Assembly: GCF_018362995.1 (NCBI RefSeq)
Contig: NZ_CP074372.1
Coordinates: 3,844,001 to 3,908,000 of the forward strand
Source: Chryseobacterium indologenes
Lineage (GTDB): Bacteria > Bacteroidota > Bacteroidia > Flavobacteriales > Weeksellaceae
Length of the DNA: 64,000 nucleotides
Direction: 5' to 3'
The notes under the pieces are model-generated. The model saw only the letters and a list, made by a program, of their open reading frames with translations, made no database searches and was not told the DNA's origin. Shown here piece by piece: positions 8,227 through 16,268 of the stretch. How positions within the stretch are numbered: the stretch's first letter is position 1; each line of letters opens with the position of its first letter. The position numbers and the translations under genes are program-made.

Positions 8227-8607
8227 ATGAAACAAATCATCAACACAGTTAATGCACCTGCAGCTATCGGGCCTTATTCACAAGCTAATATGGCAAACGG
8301 AGTTTTGTATATCTCCGGACAGATTCCTGTAGATCCTGCAACTGGTAAACTGGTAGAAGGAATTGAAAAAGAAACGCACCAGGTAATGAAAAACCTTGAG
8401 GCAATTCTTACTGAAGCCGGAATGACTTTCAAAAACGTTGTAAAAGCAACAATCTTCCTTAAGAGTATGGATGATTTTGCTGTAATGAATGATATCTATG
8501 CTTCTTACTTAGATTCAGAAAGCTATCCTGCCCGTGAAACTGTACAGGTTTCTTGCCTGCCTAAAAATGTGGATATCGAAATTTCTATGATCGCACATCA
8601 GGATTAA
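8227..8607 (+). CDS. ridA: RidA family 2-iminobutanoate/2-iminopropanoate deaminase
   Basis: 126 aa, the usual RidA (YjgF/YER057c/UK114) length. The family signatures are IGPYSQA near 14-20, LYISGQIP near 27-34 and YPARETVQV with Arg103, the residue that binds the substrate carboxylate. Family knowledge: it hydrolyses reactive enamine/imine intermediates from PLP enzymes, protecting them from damage. Cytosolic, trimeric. The stop overlaps the start of the next gene by one base (TAATG), so the two are translationally linked. Confidence 0.93.
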   Translation: MKQIINTVNAPAAIGPYSQANMANGVLYISGQIPVDPATGKLVEGIEKETHQVMKNLEAILTEAGMTFKNVVKATIFLKSMDDFAVMNDIYASYLDSESYPARETVQVSCLPKNVDIEISMIAHQD

Positions 8608-9062
8608 TGAATTTTATAAGAAATACAATTGCGGTTCTGGTAGGTCTTGGTATTGCAGGGCTTATTATTACTCTTGGTATAAGGGCTTTTCCGCAATGGG
8701 TTACTTTTGATGCTTTTGCTCCGTTTGAGCACTGGCAGAGGTTTCTTTTCAGTATGAAAGATGATCAGGCCTTTTTCGGCTTCCTGTTGTTTATTTCCGG
8801 ATTGGGAACTACCATTGGAGGAGTGGCAACAGCTATCATCGTTAAATATGCTAAAGTAGCTTATGCTATTCTGATCGGTTTTATTATGCTCTTTATTGCG
8901 ATGCTGGATGTGATTATATTTCCTTACCATCCTACATTTTATAAGATCTCTATTTTCCTTACGTTCTTTCCGTTTTCCTGGATTGGAGGTAAAATTGTAG
9001 AAGTGATTTATGAGCGGAACAAGCAGAAAAGGATTGCTGAAAAAATGAATAAGCCTAAATAA
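8607..9062 (+). CDS. Small four-helix membrane protein
   Basis: 151 aa with about four hydrophobic segments (near 5-25, 57-80, 84-106, 112-133) and a basic C-terminal tail (NKQKRIAEKMNKPK). Not assigned to a family from sequence alone. It overlaps ridA by one base and ends at a bidirectional terminator, so it forms a two-gene operon with it. The inner-membrane location is inferred from hydrophobicity and the tail is probably cytoplasmic. Confidence 0.75.
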   Translation: MNFIRNTIAVLVGLGIAGLIITLGIRAFPQWVTFDAFAPFEHWQRFLFSMKDDQAFFGFLLFISGLGTTIGGVATAIIVKYAKVAYAILIGFIMLFIAMLDVIIFPYHPTFYKISIFLTFFPFSWIGGKIVEVIYERNKQKRIAEKMNKPK

Positions 9063-9066
9063 ATAA

Positions 9067-9101
9067 TAAAAAAACGCTGCAGAGATCTGCAGCGTTTTTT
9101 T
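9067..9101. terminator. Bidirectional terminator
   Basis: AACGCTGCAG pairs with CTGCAGCGTT across a 4-base loop, with A's before and T7 after. It serves the ridA operon (+) and the convergent protease gene (-). Confidence 0.85.
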
Positions 9102-9132
9102 GTTGATATGAAAAACTAATTTAGTTTTCTTA

Positions 9133-10668
9133 TTAAGGCATTTTGAATCCTCTCTGGTAATTTCTTCCGTAGTCGTCCATGTATTTTATCTGTGCGGTTC
9201 CGGAGAATTTATTCAGTAAACTTTCCACATCTTTCTGTGAATTTACTGGCTTACCATTGATTTCTGTGATGATATAACCGTCTACAATTCCTGCTTTAGC
9301 CATTTCACTTCCTTCTATAACATTTTTAGCAACAACTCCGCTATTTAAGCCATAATAAGCCTTCGTTCTGTCATCAATGCTTTGGAATTCTGATCCGATT
9401 TTTTCAGTTACACTAAGATCCGCTTTTGTTCTTGTAGAAGTACCTCCTTTCTGGTCTCTAAGCGTTACGTTAGTAGTGCCTTCTTTACCATTTCTTAAAT
9501 AAGTTACCTGTACTTTATCACCCGGGCGTTTGCTTCCGATGGACATAGAAAGATCCGCAAAGTCTGTGATATCGTAGGTGTCTACTTTGGTGATAACATC
9601 TCCTTTTTTCAAGCCTGCATCTTCTGCACCGCTGTTCTCGCCAAATCCTGTGATATAGATTCCAGATCCTACTTTTAGATTCGTTTTATATTGCTGATTG
9701 TAAGAAGTTACCAACTGATCATTCGAAAGATCTAGAGACTGAACCCCTAAGAACCCTCTCTGTACAATTCCGAATTTCTTGATATCCTCAACAATTTTTC
9801 TGGCTAAGTTAGATGGAACTGCAAATCCGTATCCCTGATAATATCCTGTAGTAGACTGGATTGCAGAGTTGATTCCGATAAGTTCTCCATTGGTATTCAC
9901 CAATGCTCCTCCTGAGTTACCCGGGTTGATCGCAGCATCCGTCTGGATAAAGCTTTCAATAGGATTAGCTGCTTTTCCCTGGCTGCTTAAAATTCCGATC
10001 CCTCTTCCTTTAGCAGAAACAATACCTGCAGTTACCGTTGAGTTTAATCCAAGTGGATTTCCTACCGCAAGTACCCATTGTCCTACGTCAATATTGTCAG
10101 AATTTGCGAAATTTAAGTAAGGAAGACCTTTTTCTTCAATCTTTAATAGAGAGATATCTGTATTTGGGTCAGTTCCTACTAAAGTAGCGATATATGATTT
10201 TTTGTTGCTTAATACGACTTCCAGTTTATTGGCACCTGCTACCACGTGGTTATTGGAAATAATGTAACCGTCCGGCGAGATAATAACACCTGAACCCATT
10301 CCCGATGGCATATTGTCAGGAGCTTGTTGCTGCTTTTGTCTCTGCTGGCCCTGGCCTCTTCCCCCGAAAGGATCCCCGAAGAAAAAGTCAAATAAATCCT
10401 GCTCAGAAGCTCTGCTTGCTGTTCTGCTTTGGTAATTTTTGATGGTAACTACAGCCGGAACAGTTGTTTTAGCTGCTTTCACAAAATCATCGCCTACTGC
10501 TCCTGTATTCATTCCTGCGAATGAGGTATTAGGTGCTGAAGTTGTGAAGTAAGATTGATCTCCATTGTTGGAGTTGTGTCCTAAATATTGTATGGCTCCA
10601 ACGGTAGTAGCTCCGGAAATTACTCCTACTACTGCAAATGGTAATAGTTTTTTTAAAGTACTCTTCAT
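9133..10668 (-). CDS. degP: HtrA/DegP-family periplasmic serine protease
   Basis: 511 aa. The N-terminal hydrophobic stretch (~8-28) is a signal or membrane anchor. The trypsin-like domain has the catalytic triad His141 (ISNNHVV), Asp171 (NTDISLL) and Ser252 (NPGNSGGAL). Two PDZ domains follow (~300-400 and ~420-505; YITGFGENSGAEDAGLKKGD and VDGYIITEINGKPV). A Gln/Gly-rich loop (GRGQGQQRQKQQQ) sits in the protease LA-loop region. Role by family: protein quality control, chaperone and protease in the envelope. The symbol is by family; orthology to DegP versus DegQ is not settled here. Confidence 0.92.
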   Translation of the reverse strand: MKSTLKKLLPFAVVGVISGATTVGAIQYLGHNSNNGDQSYFTTSAPNTSFAGMNTGAVGDDFVKAAKTTVPAVVTIKNYQSRTASRASEQDLFDFFFGDPFGGRGQGQQRQKQQQAPDNMPSGMGSGVIISPDGYIISNNHVVAGANKLEVVLSNKKSYIATLVGTDPNTDISLLKIEEKGLPYLNFANSDNIDVGQWVLAVGNPLGLNSTVTAGIVSAKGRGIGILSSQGKAANPIESFIQTDAAINPGNSGGALVNTNGELIGINSAIQSTTGYYQGYGFAVPSNLARKIVEDIKKFGIVQRGFLGVQSLDLSNDQLVTSYNQQYKTNLKVGSGIYITGFGENSGAEDAGLKKGDVITKVDTYDITDFADLSMSIGSKRPGDKVQVTYLRNGKEGTTNVTLRDQKGGTSTRTKADLSVTEKIGSEFQSIDDRTKAYYGLNSGVVAKNVIEGSEMAKAGIVDGYIITEINGKPVNSQKDVESLLNKFSGTAQIKYMDDYGRNYQRGFKMP

Positions 10669-10720
10669 TGTATATCTTTCTTGTTTATTAATTAATTTCT
10701 TTTTTATGTTTTTGAGTAAA

Positions 10721-10747
10721 CAAATTTAATGTTAAATAAGTAAGCAA
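10721..10747 (-). promoter_or_regulatory. Protease gene promoter
   Basis: TTG (10745-10747) and TAAATTTG (10721-10728) are 16 bases apart, one below the usual range. The leader to ATG 10668 would be about 45 bases. Confidence 0.5.
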
Positions 10748-10986
10748 TTAGTATGCTATGTTTCAATTTTAACTAAAATTTAACGGCTATTATGTCATTT
10801 TATACCTTATGTCGTAATTGTTAATGCCAAGATTAACAAAACTTAAAAAAAAATTAAAGAAAATATGTCAGTTATAGCATATAAAGTGGTTCTTTTTTTT
10901 ATTATTTATTGCGAATTATTCAATGTTGACGGCTCATTATTAACTTCCTGTGATTTGTGTCATAAAGATACTTAATTCAAAATGAT

Positions 10987-10994
10987 TATCTTTG
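10987..10994 (+). promoter_or_regulatory. -7 element of trhO (TATCTTTG)
   Basis: Exact TAnnTTTG match 34 bases upstream of ATG 11029. No well-spaced TTG box was found. Confidence 0.45.
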
Positions 10995-11028
10995 CAAAAA
11001 TTTTATTCTCACTTAAAACGTTTATAGC

Positions 11029-12390
11029 ATGCAACTGTATAACACCTTAAGCGCAGAAGAAAGAGCTCAACTTATTGATGAAGCCGGTAAAGACCGTCTT
11101 ACTTTGTCTTTCTATGCGTATGCCAAAATTGAAGATACCCAAAAATTTCGCGACGAATTATTTATAGCCTGGAATGCACTGGATGCACTTGGCCGTATTT
11201 ATGTAGCAAAAGAAGGAATTAATGCTCAGATGAGTGTTCCTGCAGATCAGTTTGAGGCTTTCCGAAATACGCTGGAAGTTTATGATTTTATGAAAGGAAT
11301 CCGTTTGAATGTCGCTGTGGACCAGGATAACTATTCTTTTTTAAAATTGACAATTAAGGTTAGAAATAAAATTGTTGCTGACGGTTTGAACGACGAAACT
11401 TTTGATGTTACCAATAAAGGAATTCACTTAAAAGCTCAGGAGTTCAATAATTTACTTGAAGATCCGAATACAATTGTTGTAGACTTCAGAAATCACTATG
11501 AAAGTGAAGTAGGTCACTTTGAAGGAGCAATTACTCCTGATGTGGAAAATTTCAGAGAAAGTTTACCGATTATCAATGAACAGTTACAAGACTTTAAAGA
11601 AGATAAAAACCTTTTGATGTACTGTACCGGAGGAATCCGTTGCGAAAAAGCCAGTGCTTACTTCAAACATCAGGGCTTTAAAAATGTTTACCAATTGGAA
11701 GGGGGAATCATTGAGTATACCCGCCAGATCAAAGAGGAAGGAATAGAAAGTAAGTTTATTGGTAAAAACTTCGTATTTGACCACCGTTTAGGGGAAAGAA
11801 TTACAGACGATATTATTGCACAATGCCACCAGTGTGGAAAACCATGTGATAACCATACCAACTGTGCTAATGATGCATGTCACCTTTTATTTATCCAATG
11901 TGATGAATGTAAAGCTGCAATGGAAAACTGCTGTTCTACAGAATGCCTGGATACGATTCATCTGCCTTGGGATGAACAGGTGAAACTAAGAAAAGGACTG
12001 CAGGTTGGAAATAAAGTATTCAGAAAAGGAAAGTCTGATGCCTTGAAATTCAAAAATTCAGGAGATTTATCTGATAAACCTTTAGCAAAAGCCGAAACAA
12101 AGAATATCCGTCAGAAGATTGCTGTTAAAAAGGAATTGATTGGAAAAGCAGAGCATTATTTCTCAAAATCAAAAATTGCACAGTTCTTAATTGAACATAA
12201 AGACTTGTCAGTTGGAGATAAAGTATTAATTTCCGGTCCTACAACAGGAGAACAGGAAGTAACCATTACTGAAATCTATGCCAATGGTGGTCCTTGTGAA
12301 ACTGCAAATATTGGTGATCAGGTTACTTTTGAGCTTCCATTCAGAGTTCGCTTATCTGATAAACTGTACAGAATTGTGCAAAACGCATAG
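11029..12390 (+). CDS. trhO: tRNA uridine(34) hydroxylase, rhodanese family, with C-terminal extension
   Basis: 453 aa. The N-terminal acylphosphatase-like domain (~20-110, GRIYVAKEGINAQMS) is followed by a rhodanese domain (~130-235) with catalytic Cys199 in MYCTGGIRCEK. Next comes a Cys-rich CxxC zinc-like segment (~275-312; CHQCGKPCDNHTNC, CDECKAAMENCC). Family knowledge: TrhO makes 5-hydroxyuridine at tRNA position 34 using oxygen. Residues ~320-453 exceed the common ~320-350 aa length. The last ~65 (VGDKVLISGPTTGEQEVTIT, then GDQVTFELP) resemble the C-terminal beta-barrel of U32 peptidases such as TrhP. The fusion is an inference. Confidence 0.88.
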   Translation: MQLYNTLSAEERAQLIDEAGKDRLTLSFYAYAKIEDTQKFRDELFIAWNALDALGRIYVAKEGINAQMSVPADQFEAFRNTLEVYDFMKGIRLNVAVDQDNYSFLKLTIKVRNKIVADGLNDETFDVTNKGIHLKAQEFNNLLEDPNTIVVDFRNHYESEVGHFEGAITPDVENFRESLPIINEQLQDFKEDKNLLMYCTGGIRCEKASAYFKHQGFKNVYQLEGGIIEYTRQIKEEGIESKFIGKNFVFDHRLGERITDDIIAQCHQCGKPCDNHTNCANDACHLLFIQCDECKAAMENCCSTECLDTIHLPWDEQVKLRKGLQVGNKVFRKGKSDALKFKNSGDLSDKPLAKAETKNIRQKIAVKKELIGKAEHYFSKSKIAQFLIEHKDLSVGDKVLISGPTTGEQEVTITEIYANGGPCETANIGDQVTFELPFRVRLSDKLYRIVQNA

Positions 12391-12453
12391 TTAACAATAA
12401 AACTTCAAAGCCTGTCGGGTAACAATTATTTCAGTCAAAACAACTTAATAATT

Positions 12454-13029
12454 ATGCTAAAAGCTGAGCTTAGAAAAAAATATACTCAAAAAAGAAAAGC
12501 CTTGTCTCCAGATGAGGTTTTCTTGTTATCTGAGAAAGTTTTTGAAAATTTCATTCATCATTTTAACCCTCAGGAAGGAGAGACGGTGCATATTTTCATC
12601 CCGATTCCGGCAAGAAAAGAAATTGATACCCAAATCTTCATTCAGTATTTTTTAGAGAGAAATATCCGTGTTTATGTTCCTAAAATTGTAGGTGATAAAC
12701 TAATTAATATTGAAATCTTTGAAGATACTGTCTTTGAAACGAACAGTTGGGGGATTTCGGAACCTGTTTCCAATGAAGATTCGGGTGAAAATAACTTTCA
12801 ATATGTGATTACGCCATTGCTGTACTGTGACAGAAAAGGAAACAGGGTAGGATATGGGAAAGGTTTTTATGATGGGTTATTCCAGAATATATCGGAAGAG
12901 GCCAAAAAAATCGGAGTCAATTACTTTGACCCCGAAGAATATGTGGATGATGTCTGGGAAAAAGATATTCCCGTCGATTATTTAGTTACTCCTACCGAAG
13001 TACTGTCTTTCTTAAGTGGTTGGGAATAG
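12454..13029 (+). CDS. 5-formyltetrahydrofolate cyclo-ligase
   Basis: 191 aa, family length. N-terminal basic ATP-binding segment (LRKKYTQKRKALS) and the signature GNRVGYGKGFYDGLF near 129-143. Family knowledge: converts 5-formyl-THF to 5,10-methenyl-THF with ATP, recycling folate. Cytosolic. The last ~52 bases overlap the 3' end of the convergent lipoprotein gene on the other strand. Confidence 0.92.
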   Translation: MLKAELRKKYTQKRKALSPDEVFLLSEKVFENFIHHFNPQEGETVHIFIPIPARKEIDTQIFIQYFLERNIRVYVPKIVGDKLINIEIFEDTVFETNSWGISEPVSNEDSGENNFQYVITPLLYCDRKGNRVGYGKGFYDGLFQNISEEAKKIGVNYFDPEEYVDDVWEKDIPVDYLVTPTEVLSFLSGWE

Positions 13030-13559
13030 AAATCTAAAAAGTAGAATTTAAATTCCTTTTTGAGCTTGGAAGTAGAAAGCAGTATATATTGTGCGTTCTT
13101 TTCAAAGCTTCCCAAAGATTTATTTTTGTTATCAAAATATTCCACATTAAACTTGGCATAGTCCAGGGTGTCCTTTTTATAAAACTCTTTATAAACATTC
13201 AGGTTACTCACCTTTGCTGTTTTCACTTTCATGCTATCCAGTTCCTTCAGTAATCTTTTAAAGGTCAAAGAATCCGGTTTATGGAAATAGCTTTCCATTT
13301 GTGAATAAATGACAGTATCTATTTCTGTATTTCTGTTTCCTGAGAGGTAAAGGGTAGACAGGTCAAAAAGTTCCTGAACTTTCTGTTTGGTAATGGAATT
13401 AATTGCCTGCATGCTGTCCATCTGCACTGCAGGATAACTTTTTTCATTGTTGCTGTTTCGTAGCTTATCGAGGTCGCTTACCTCTGAGGTTTTATTATTA
13501 CAGGCAATAAATAATGTCAGAAGTACGGTGAAAATTAAAAAATTACTTATTATTTTCAT
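12978..13559 (-). CDS. Lipoprotein, hypothetical
   Basis: 193 aa from ATG 13559, chosen because it gives a clean lipoprotein signal (MKIISNFLIFTVLLTLFIAC, lipobox L-F-I-A-C). The upstream in-frame ATG (13592) would put 11 extra residues before it. The mature part is charged and helical, without a recognised domain. Its start overlaps the end of the upstream membrane protein by 17 bases, indicating co-translation. Its 3' end overlaps the cyclo-ligase gene by 52 bases, tail to tail. Role unknown; probably works with the upstream membrane-anchored protein. Confidence 0.75.
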   Translation of the reverse strand: MKIISNFLIFTVLLTLFIACNNKTSEVSDLDKLRNSNNEKSYPAVQMDSMQAINSITKQKVQELFDLSTLYLSGNRNTEIDTVIYSQMESYFHKPDSLTFKRLLKELDSMKVKTAKVSNLNVYKEFYKKDTLDYAKFNVEYFDNKNKSLGSFEKNAQYILLSTSKLKKEFKFYFLDFYSQPLKKDSTSVGVTK

Positions 13560-14724
13560 TTGTGGTAGCAATTTTAAATTTGATGGATACAATCTTACCT
13601 TTGATATCCTTTTTCATTTCTATTACATTCAGGTTTTTCAGTGAAGTTGTTGGAGTCGTTACCAGAGTAATGTATTTCTGTTTATCCAGTCTTTCTATTC
13701 CATAGGTATCATTGTCGTATACCTGATAGATCACGGCATTACTGCTGATAAGGTTTTCCAGCTGATTTCTTTTCTGCTTAATAAGGGCAACCTGTTCGTC
13801 CGGATTTCCTCCTTTGATGTCTTTTATGGAGAAATAGTACACAGCCATCTTATAATCATCCGGTTTTAGTTCTATTTTTTCCTCTTCAGGTGCATTCTCA
13901 AGGTTTCTGTTGACTTCCAAAGGTTCATAGAAAGGGGCACTGATGCGCATTTTCAAATTTTTATCCTTAGTAGAATAATAAAAACACTCACCAGGTTTTA
14001 TTTTATACATCAATGGAGATTCATTTTCCTTCACCACCATTATTTCTAAAGTGTTGATTACAGAAACTCCTCTGTCTTTATCGATGAAACAATACTTATA
14101 AGTTTTAGAAAAAAGAACGTCTTTAAATCCCAAAAGACCAGTGATTGTAATTAAGACGGAAGTAACCAATGCCCAGGCGTTCTTTTTGAAGAAATTTTTC
14201 TTTGGCGGAGCAGGTGAAATTTCAATTTCCTGAGTAGTATTTTTGTTTTGATTAACTTGTTGATTTTCAGTATTTGATTTTTGTAAATCAATGTTTTCCG
14301 TAGTGGTGTTTTCGATTTTTTTAGGCTGAAATTCAGTTTTTGGAATTTCAGGGGCCGCAGAAACTGTTTTCTCAAGTTCATTGATTTCTTCCTCCTCCAG
14401 ATTTTCATTTTCCTGCAGCAATTCACCCGCAAAAAGGTGTAGTTTTTTAAACTCATACCAAGACTCGTAACCTGCATAAATACTCAATAAATTGAGCATG
14501 TCTATCCTTGGTAATTTAGTAACTGGTGAACTTTTGAAATAGGTATAAAATGACTTTTCACTGATGTTACCTTTTGCTTTTTTGCGCAGGTCTTCCTGAA
14601 AATATATGATATCAATACCCTTCCACTTGGATATATCATCCTGCGAAGGGGTATGTTCTTTTAAGTATTGACCCTGAACATCCTTTTTTAGCTGCTCAAA
14701 GTGTAATAGATCTAAATCTGTCAA
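13543..14724 (-). CDS. Single-pass membrane protein with N-terminal cytoplasmic helical domain
   Basis: 393 aa. Residues ~1-100 form a compact helical domain (SQDDISKWKGIDIIYFQEDL, then NISEKSFYTYFK, LPRIDMLNLLSIYAGYESW). Similar N-termini recur in Flavobacteriia membrane proteins and look helix-turn-helix-like. An Asn/Glu-rich linker (~110-175) precedes one transmembrane helix (~184-202, WALVTSVLITITGLLGF). The C-terminal ~190 residues would be periplasmic, beta-rich. The topology resembles one-pass signalling proteins, but no family was firmly recognised. Overlaps the downstream lipoprotein gene by 17 bases. Confidence 0.7.
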   Translation of the reverse strand: MTDLDLLHFEQLKKDVQGQYLKEHTPSQDDISKWKGIDIIYFQEDLRKKAKGNISEKSFYTYFKSSPVTKLPRIDMLNLLSIYAGYESWYEFKKLHLFAGELLQENENLEEEEINELEKTVSAAPEIPKTEFQPKKIENTTTENIDLQKSNTENQQVNQNKNTTQEIEISPAPPKKNFFKKNAWALVTSVLITITGLLGFKDVLFSKTYKYCFIDKDRGVSVINTLEIMVVKENESPLMYKIKPGECFYYSTKDKNLKMRISAPFYEPLEVNRNLENAPEEEKIELKPDDYKMAVYYFSIKDIKGGNPDEQVALIKQKRNQLENLISSNAVIYQVYDNDTYGIERLDKQKYITLVTTPTTSLKNLNVIEMKKDIKGKIVSIKFKIATTNENNK

Positions 14725-14830
14725 TTTTTCAAAAAATAATTAAATTGTTGATTATCAGTTATGTTTTTTTGTAAAACTATTTTACAAAGGTATTACAATT
14801 ATTTTTCATAAACAAATTTTCTAACTGCTA

Positions 14831-14838
14831 TACCTTTG
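14831..14838 (+). promoter_or_regulatory. -7 element (TACCTTTG)
   Basis: Exact TAnnTTTG match about 70 bases upstream of the Ala-rich lipoprotein. No TTG box at proper spacing. Confidence 0.45.
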
Positions 14839-14907
14839 TCTTGTTCAAATAACAGAACAGAAGAAAATTTTATAAAACAATATTAACAAAATTAAATTTA
14901 ATTTATT

Positions 14908-15249
14908 ATGAAAAAGTCATTATTCGTAGCTGCTATCGCTGCAATCTCTCTAGTTGCTTGTAAAAAAACTGAAGCTACTTCTACTGAAGGAGCAACTGAT
15001 TCTGCTGCTGCTACTGTAGCTGATTCTGCTGCTGTAGTTTCTGATTCAGCTGCTAAAGTTGTTGATTCTGCTGCAACTACTGCTGTAGAAGCTACTAAAG
15101 ATGCTGCTGCTGCTACTACTGCTGCTGGAGCTGAAGTTGCTAAAGATGCTGCTAAAGGAGCTGGAGAAGCTGCTAAAGGAGCTGCTGATGCTGCTAAAGG
15201 TGCTGCTGACGCTGCTAAAGATGCTGCAAAAGACGCTGCTAAGAAATAA
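14908..15249 (+). CDS. Ala-rich repeat lipoprotein
   Basis: 113 aa. A lipoprotein signal (MKKSLFVAAIAAISLVAC, lipobox LVAC) is followed by a low-complexity mature chain. Residues ~35-65 carry DSAA-type repeats, and residues ~65-113 carry DAAKGAA/DAAKDAA units of period 7-11 that would form one long amphipathic helix, reminiscent of LEA-like or Lpp-like proteins. Exact function not recognised. Codon use is biased to GCT for Ala. It is flanked by its own promoter element and a strong terminator, so probably a highly expressed monocistronic gene. Confidence 0.8.
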   Translation: MKKSLFVAAIAAISLVACKKTEATSTEGATDSAAATVADSAAVVSDSAAKVVDSAATTAVEATKDAAAATTAAGAEVAKDAAKGAGEAAKGAADAAKGAADAAKDAAKDAAKK

Positions 15250-15269
15250 TTCTAGCATACGCTTAACAA

Positions 15270-15306
15270 TAAAAGAACCGTTTCACCCAGTGAGACGGTT
15301 TTTTTA
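15270..15306 (+). terminator. Rho-independent terminator
   Basis: AACCGTTTCAC pairs with GTGAGACGGTT around CCA, followed by T7. It ends the Ala-rich lipoprotein gene. Confidence 0.85.
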
Positions 15307-15311
15307 TGTTA

Positions 15312-15343
15312 GTCATTGCGAGCCGAAGGCGAAGTAATCTCAT
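15312..15343. repeat. GTCATTGCGAG-type intergenic repeat
   Basis: The segment begins GTCATTGCGAGCCGAAGGCG and ends AAGTAATCTCATT. It matches the short palindromic element of the form TCATTGCGAG...CGAAGCAATCT that I know as an intergenic repeat in many bacterial genomes. Only this copy was seen in the window. Confidence 0.5.
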
Positions 15344-15378
15344 TAATAACAAAGTCACAAGGACTAATCAAATATTAT

Positions 15379-16146
15379 TTATCCTTTCTTTTGCTTTAAA
15401 GATTCATAGCAGGTAATCGCTACGGCATTACTCAGATTTAAAGAATCAATACTTCCGGCCATCGGAATCAATGTATTTTTTCCTTTTCCAATCCAGAAAT
15501 CACTCAATCCCGAATGTTCCGTACCGAATAATACTGCTGAACGCTGTGTTAAGTCTCTCTTATAAAGATCTTCTGCACTTTCATCCATCAGCGTAGTGTA
15601 GATATTGAAACTATTCTTTTGCAAAAATTCTAGCGTTTCTTCATTTTCAGCCTGATATACTTCCATTCCAAAAAGACATCCCACACTGGATCTGATTACA
15701 TTAGGATTATAGAAATCTGTTTTTCCGTCAGCAACAATCAGAGCATCTACTCCAAATGCTTCACAGCTTCTCAGAATAGCTCCCAGGTTTCCCGGTTTTT
15801 CTACTCCTTCAACAATAATTACCGTAGAATTTTCTTTAGGAACAAATGAGGAAAGGGGTGTTTCTTTTGCCTGGTAGATCCCGATAATTCCCTCAGAACT
15901 TCCTCTGTAAGCTATTTTTTCATATACTTTTTCACTTACATAATGTATTCTTCCATCGGGAAGTGTTCCTTTAAAGATATTTTCACAGATAAAGAATTCC
16001 AGCGGTTCGAAATCGTACTGCATTGCCCTTTCATTTTCCTGCTGGCCTTCTACCACAAAAACTTTTGATTTTTTACGAAACCTGTTGTCAGTAAGGAGCT
16101 TAGTGACGTTTTTTATTTTTTCGTTTTGAAAACTTTCTATCAACAT
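15379..16146 (-). CDS. TrmH/SpoU-family RNA 2'-O-methyltransferase
   Basis: 255 aa. The N-terminal substrate-binding domain (~1-100, VFVVEGQQENERA) is followed by the SPOUT catalytic domain with the three motifs: EKPGNLGAILRSCEAFG (motif 1, conserved Asn and Arg), LFGTEHSGLSD (motif 2) and IPMAGSIDSLNLSNAVAI (motif 3, Ser and Asn of the knot). Family knowledge: methylates ribose 2'-O in rRNA or tRNA with S-adenosylmethionine. The exact target cannot be told. Cytosolic, single gene. Confidence 0.9.
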   Translation of the reverse strand: MLIESFQNEKIKNVTKLLTDNRFRKKSKVFVVEGQQENERAMQYDFEPLEFFICENIFKGTLPDGRIHYVSEKVYEKIAYRGSSEGIIGIYQAKETPLSSFVPKENSTVIIVEGVEKPGNLGAILRSCEAFGVDALIVADGKTDFYNPNVIRSSVGCLFGMEVYQAENEETLEFLQKNSFNIYTTLMDESAEDLYKRDLTQRSAVLFGTEHSGLSDFWIGKGKNTLIPMAGSIDSLNLSNAVAITCYESLKQKKG

Positions 16147-16268
16147 TCCGCAAAATTATGCAAAATTTATCATTGAACTTCTCTGGTTTTGATAAAAAGG
16201 TTTTTCCGGTTAATTTTAAACAGAACTTTATTGGGTAATATGATGTTGCTTAGCGGATTCTGAGAGTT

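Larger units (their letters stand above)
10669..11028. other. Divergent regulatory region htrA / trhO
   Basis: 360 bases between divergent genes. It holds a TAnnTTTG element for each direction (10721-10728 on minus, 10987-10994 on plus) and otherwise AT-rich sequence without an open frame. Confidence 0.5.

Noticed and set aside
15046..15258. Ser/Phe-rich frame antisense to the Ala-rich lipoprotein
   Set aside because: Produced by GCT repeats read in reverse; low complexity and no start signals.
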